Below, piece after piece: positions 5,801 to 5,940 of a stretch of DNA of 5,940 nucleotides. Both the position numbers and the translations under genes were made by a program. Origin of the DNA: Verrucomicrobiota bacterium (lineage in GTDB: Bacteria > Verrucomicrobiota > Verrucomicrobiia > Verrucomicrobiales > Akkermansiaceae); the NCBI GenBank assembly GCA_026397695.1, contig JAPLUJ010000722.1, positions 1 to 5,940 on the forward strand, in the 5' to 3' direction. The notes under the pieces are model-generated. The model was not told where the DNA came from, searched no databases, and worked only from the letters and a program-made list of their open reading frames with translations. Each line of letters opens with the position of its first letter. Position 1 is the stretch's first letter.

Positions 5801-5888
5801 AAATGCCCGTCCCGTTCAAAGTCAGGGCCTCCGCCGTTGCGAGCGTGAATCCGTTCAGGTCCAGCGCCGCGCCGGCCAATACTGTCAT
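2823..5888 (-). CDS. Autotransporter-associated beta-strand-repeat protein with PEP-CTERM tail, probably lacking its N-terminus
   Basis: From the ATG at 5888 this gives 1,021 residues rich in G, T, S, N and A. It holds at least six beta-strand repeats of the PATR type, with the pattern TGxGTLxLSGxNxYxGxTxVxxGTL. Numbered from the TTG at 5936, they start near residues 120, 225, 325, 461, 716 and 822. Between 530 and 700 is a repeat-poor part found in similar large proteins. The C-terminal domain begins GSIFEWDMAATPD and ends with VPEP at 1016-1019, a hydrophobic span and RRRR, a PEP-CTERM signal. Such proteins are exported through the Sec system and processed by an exosortase, giving a surface or extracellular beta-solenoid. 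No signal peptide is seen: the sequence starts in mid-repeat (MTVLAGAALDLNGF). The frame stays open to the window edge (TTG at 5936), but those residues do not look like this family. It is probably 5'-truncated. Confidence 0.85.
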   Translation of the reverse strand: MTVLAGAALDLNGFTLATAEALTLNGTGISSGGALTNSSGTAATYSGLLTLGSSSSIVANSGNIILSATGTVGGSGFGLTLDGTNTASSLASIIGTGAGTVTKTGTGTWTVSGASTFNGQLSVQQGTLSIGTINDAGSNGVLGNSALAVSMGNVGGVTGTLSYTGATTSSTKKFTMATGGTGAFDVTTSGMTLTLSGLIDGSGALSKIGSGTLLLSGSNTFSGTLTIAAGTLSVGTINDAGVAGPLGQSTGDVEFSGGTLLYTGGTDTSSKRFGTRTGNGTIEIGNGTTLTLTGVVEQIDNGSSLTKTGLGTLVLSGVDDNSDLGVIVNTGGGTVVLAKTSNGGTHALGGAGMTLGGGTVQLGGTGGDQLYDFTTVTVNSGTFDFNGRNEAFTVLNGIGGNVLNNGGGASTMTIGVSGNGSGGGSYSGVIANNTSGGGTMALFKTGTGTQTLSGNNTYTGGTNVHQGTLTLDYTTVATKLADTGVLTLSGGTLNLANGATAHTEVVGSTTIAAGASSVTQPSGASILRQNVITRNVGGTVNYAEASIADADGTITVNSIVPWATVASANWATKTTADNAAITAYSAYTTTMPVSGNNSTINYFVIGSDTVSGDLQVNSLKLNTSAASQSLAISSGVTFTLSSNGLLFVGANAYTINGGNLTVGSGVGAYEALVHQYGSAALTISSVIQNNGGNAVSLTKTGTGTLILGGTNTFTGDTRVTQGTLTMNHSSALQNSTLDYNSYTNTTGFGTLSFGTLTSATFGGLKGDQNLALTNGSSAAVALTVGGNTQNTTYSGALSGTGSLVKTGSGVLTLSGANSYTGTTTVSTGTLVINGDQSSATGAVSVTGTLAGTGTVGGATTINNGGTHAPGGVGTVGTQAFSSNLTYASGSIFEWDMAATPDSTGRGTNYDAVNVAGSMNSGSGAIFRVVLNGSQNFSETFWNTAHTWTDIFTADGTNPVSNWTNIFTSVQYYNSTTGALATPSTQGYFTMGGSTLSWTAVPEPSTALAGLLLAAGLLRRRR

Positions 5889-5894
5889 TTTAAG

Positions 5895-5922
5895 TTGACA
5901 ATCGGGCGAAAGGGTGTATTTT
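5895..5922 (+). promoter_or_regulatory. Rightward promoter at the window's end, predicted leaderless
   Basis: TTGACA (5895-5900, perfect -35) is followed after 16 bp by TATTTT (5917-5922, 4 of 6), with TG directly before the -10. Transcription should start at about 5929-5930, where ATG GCA AGG begins at 5930. This would be a divergent gene whose start is in the window and whose body is outside. Only three codons are visible, so the gene itself cannot be named. Confidence 0.45.
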
Positions 5923-5940
5923 CGCGTGCATGGCAAGGCA

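Overview
The window looks like accessory DNA from a GC-rich bacterium of the Verrucomicrobia type. This assignment is inferred from gene content: a giant autotransporter-associated beta-strand-repeat protein ending in a PEP-CTERM tail (VPEP, hydrophobic stretch, RRRR), a broken paralogue of it, and a dense group of small toxin-antitoxin genes. No rRNA or tRNA gene, CRISPR array, transposase or phage gene was seen.

Layout from left to right: (1) 1-297, the 3' part of a RelE/ParE-type toxin gene. (2) 298-830, a gene-free block of tandem AT-rich hairpin elements built from 7-bp units; two of them carry, on the minus strand, a short sequence reading L-R-R-R-R-stop like the end of a PEP-CTERM gene. 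(3) 864-1415, a DUF433 antitoxin and a DUF5615 PIN-like toxin, stop codon directly abutting start codon. (4) 1496-1596, another heptamer hairpin with different arms but a recognisably related loop. (5) 1606-2015, minus strand, the 3' remnant of a PEP-CTERM gene with a frameshift. (6) 2084-2750, a VapB/VapC-like pair behind a promoter that seems to give a leaderless mRNA. (7) 2790-2817, a third kind of heptamer array. (8) 2823-about 5888, minus strand, a beta-strand-repeat PEP-CTERM protein of about 1,020 residues with no visible signal peptide. (9) 5895-5940, a strong-looking rightward promoter that may drive a gene beginning at 5930 and leaving the window.

The toxin-antitoxin pairs should act inside the cell as autoregulated modules. 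The beta-strand protein belongs to the exported, exosortase-processed class, though this copy appears to lack its N-terminus. The most interesting feature is the arrangement: toxin-antitoxin modules alternate with PEP-CTERM gene ends (intact, broken or reduced to a few codons), and heptamer repeats adjoin all four of those ends just beyond the stop codon. That repeated association is not explained by the genes themselves.
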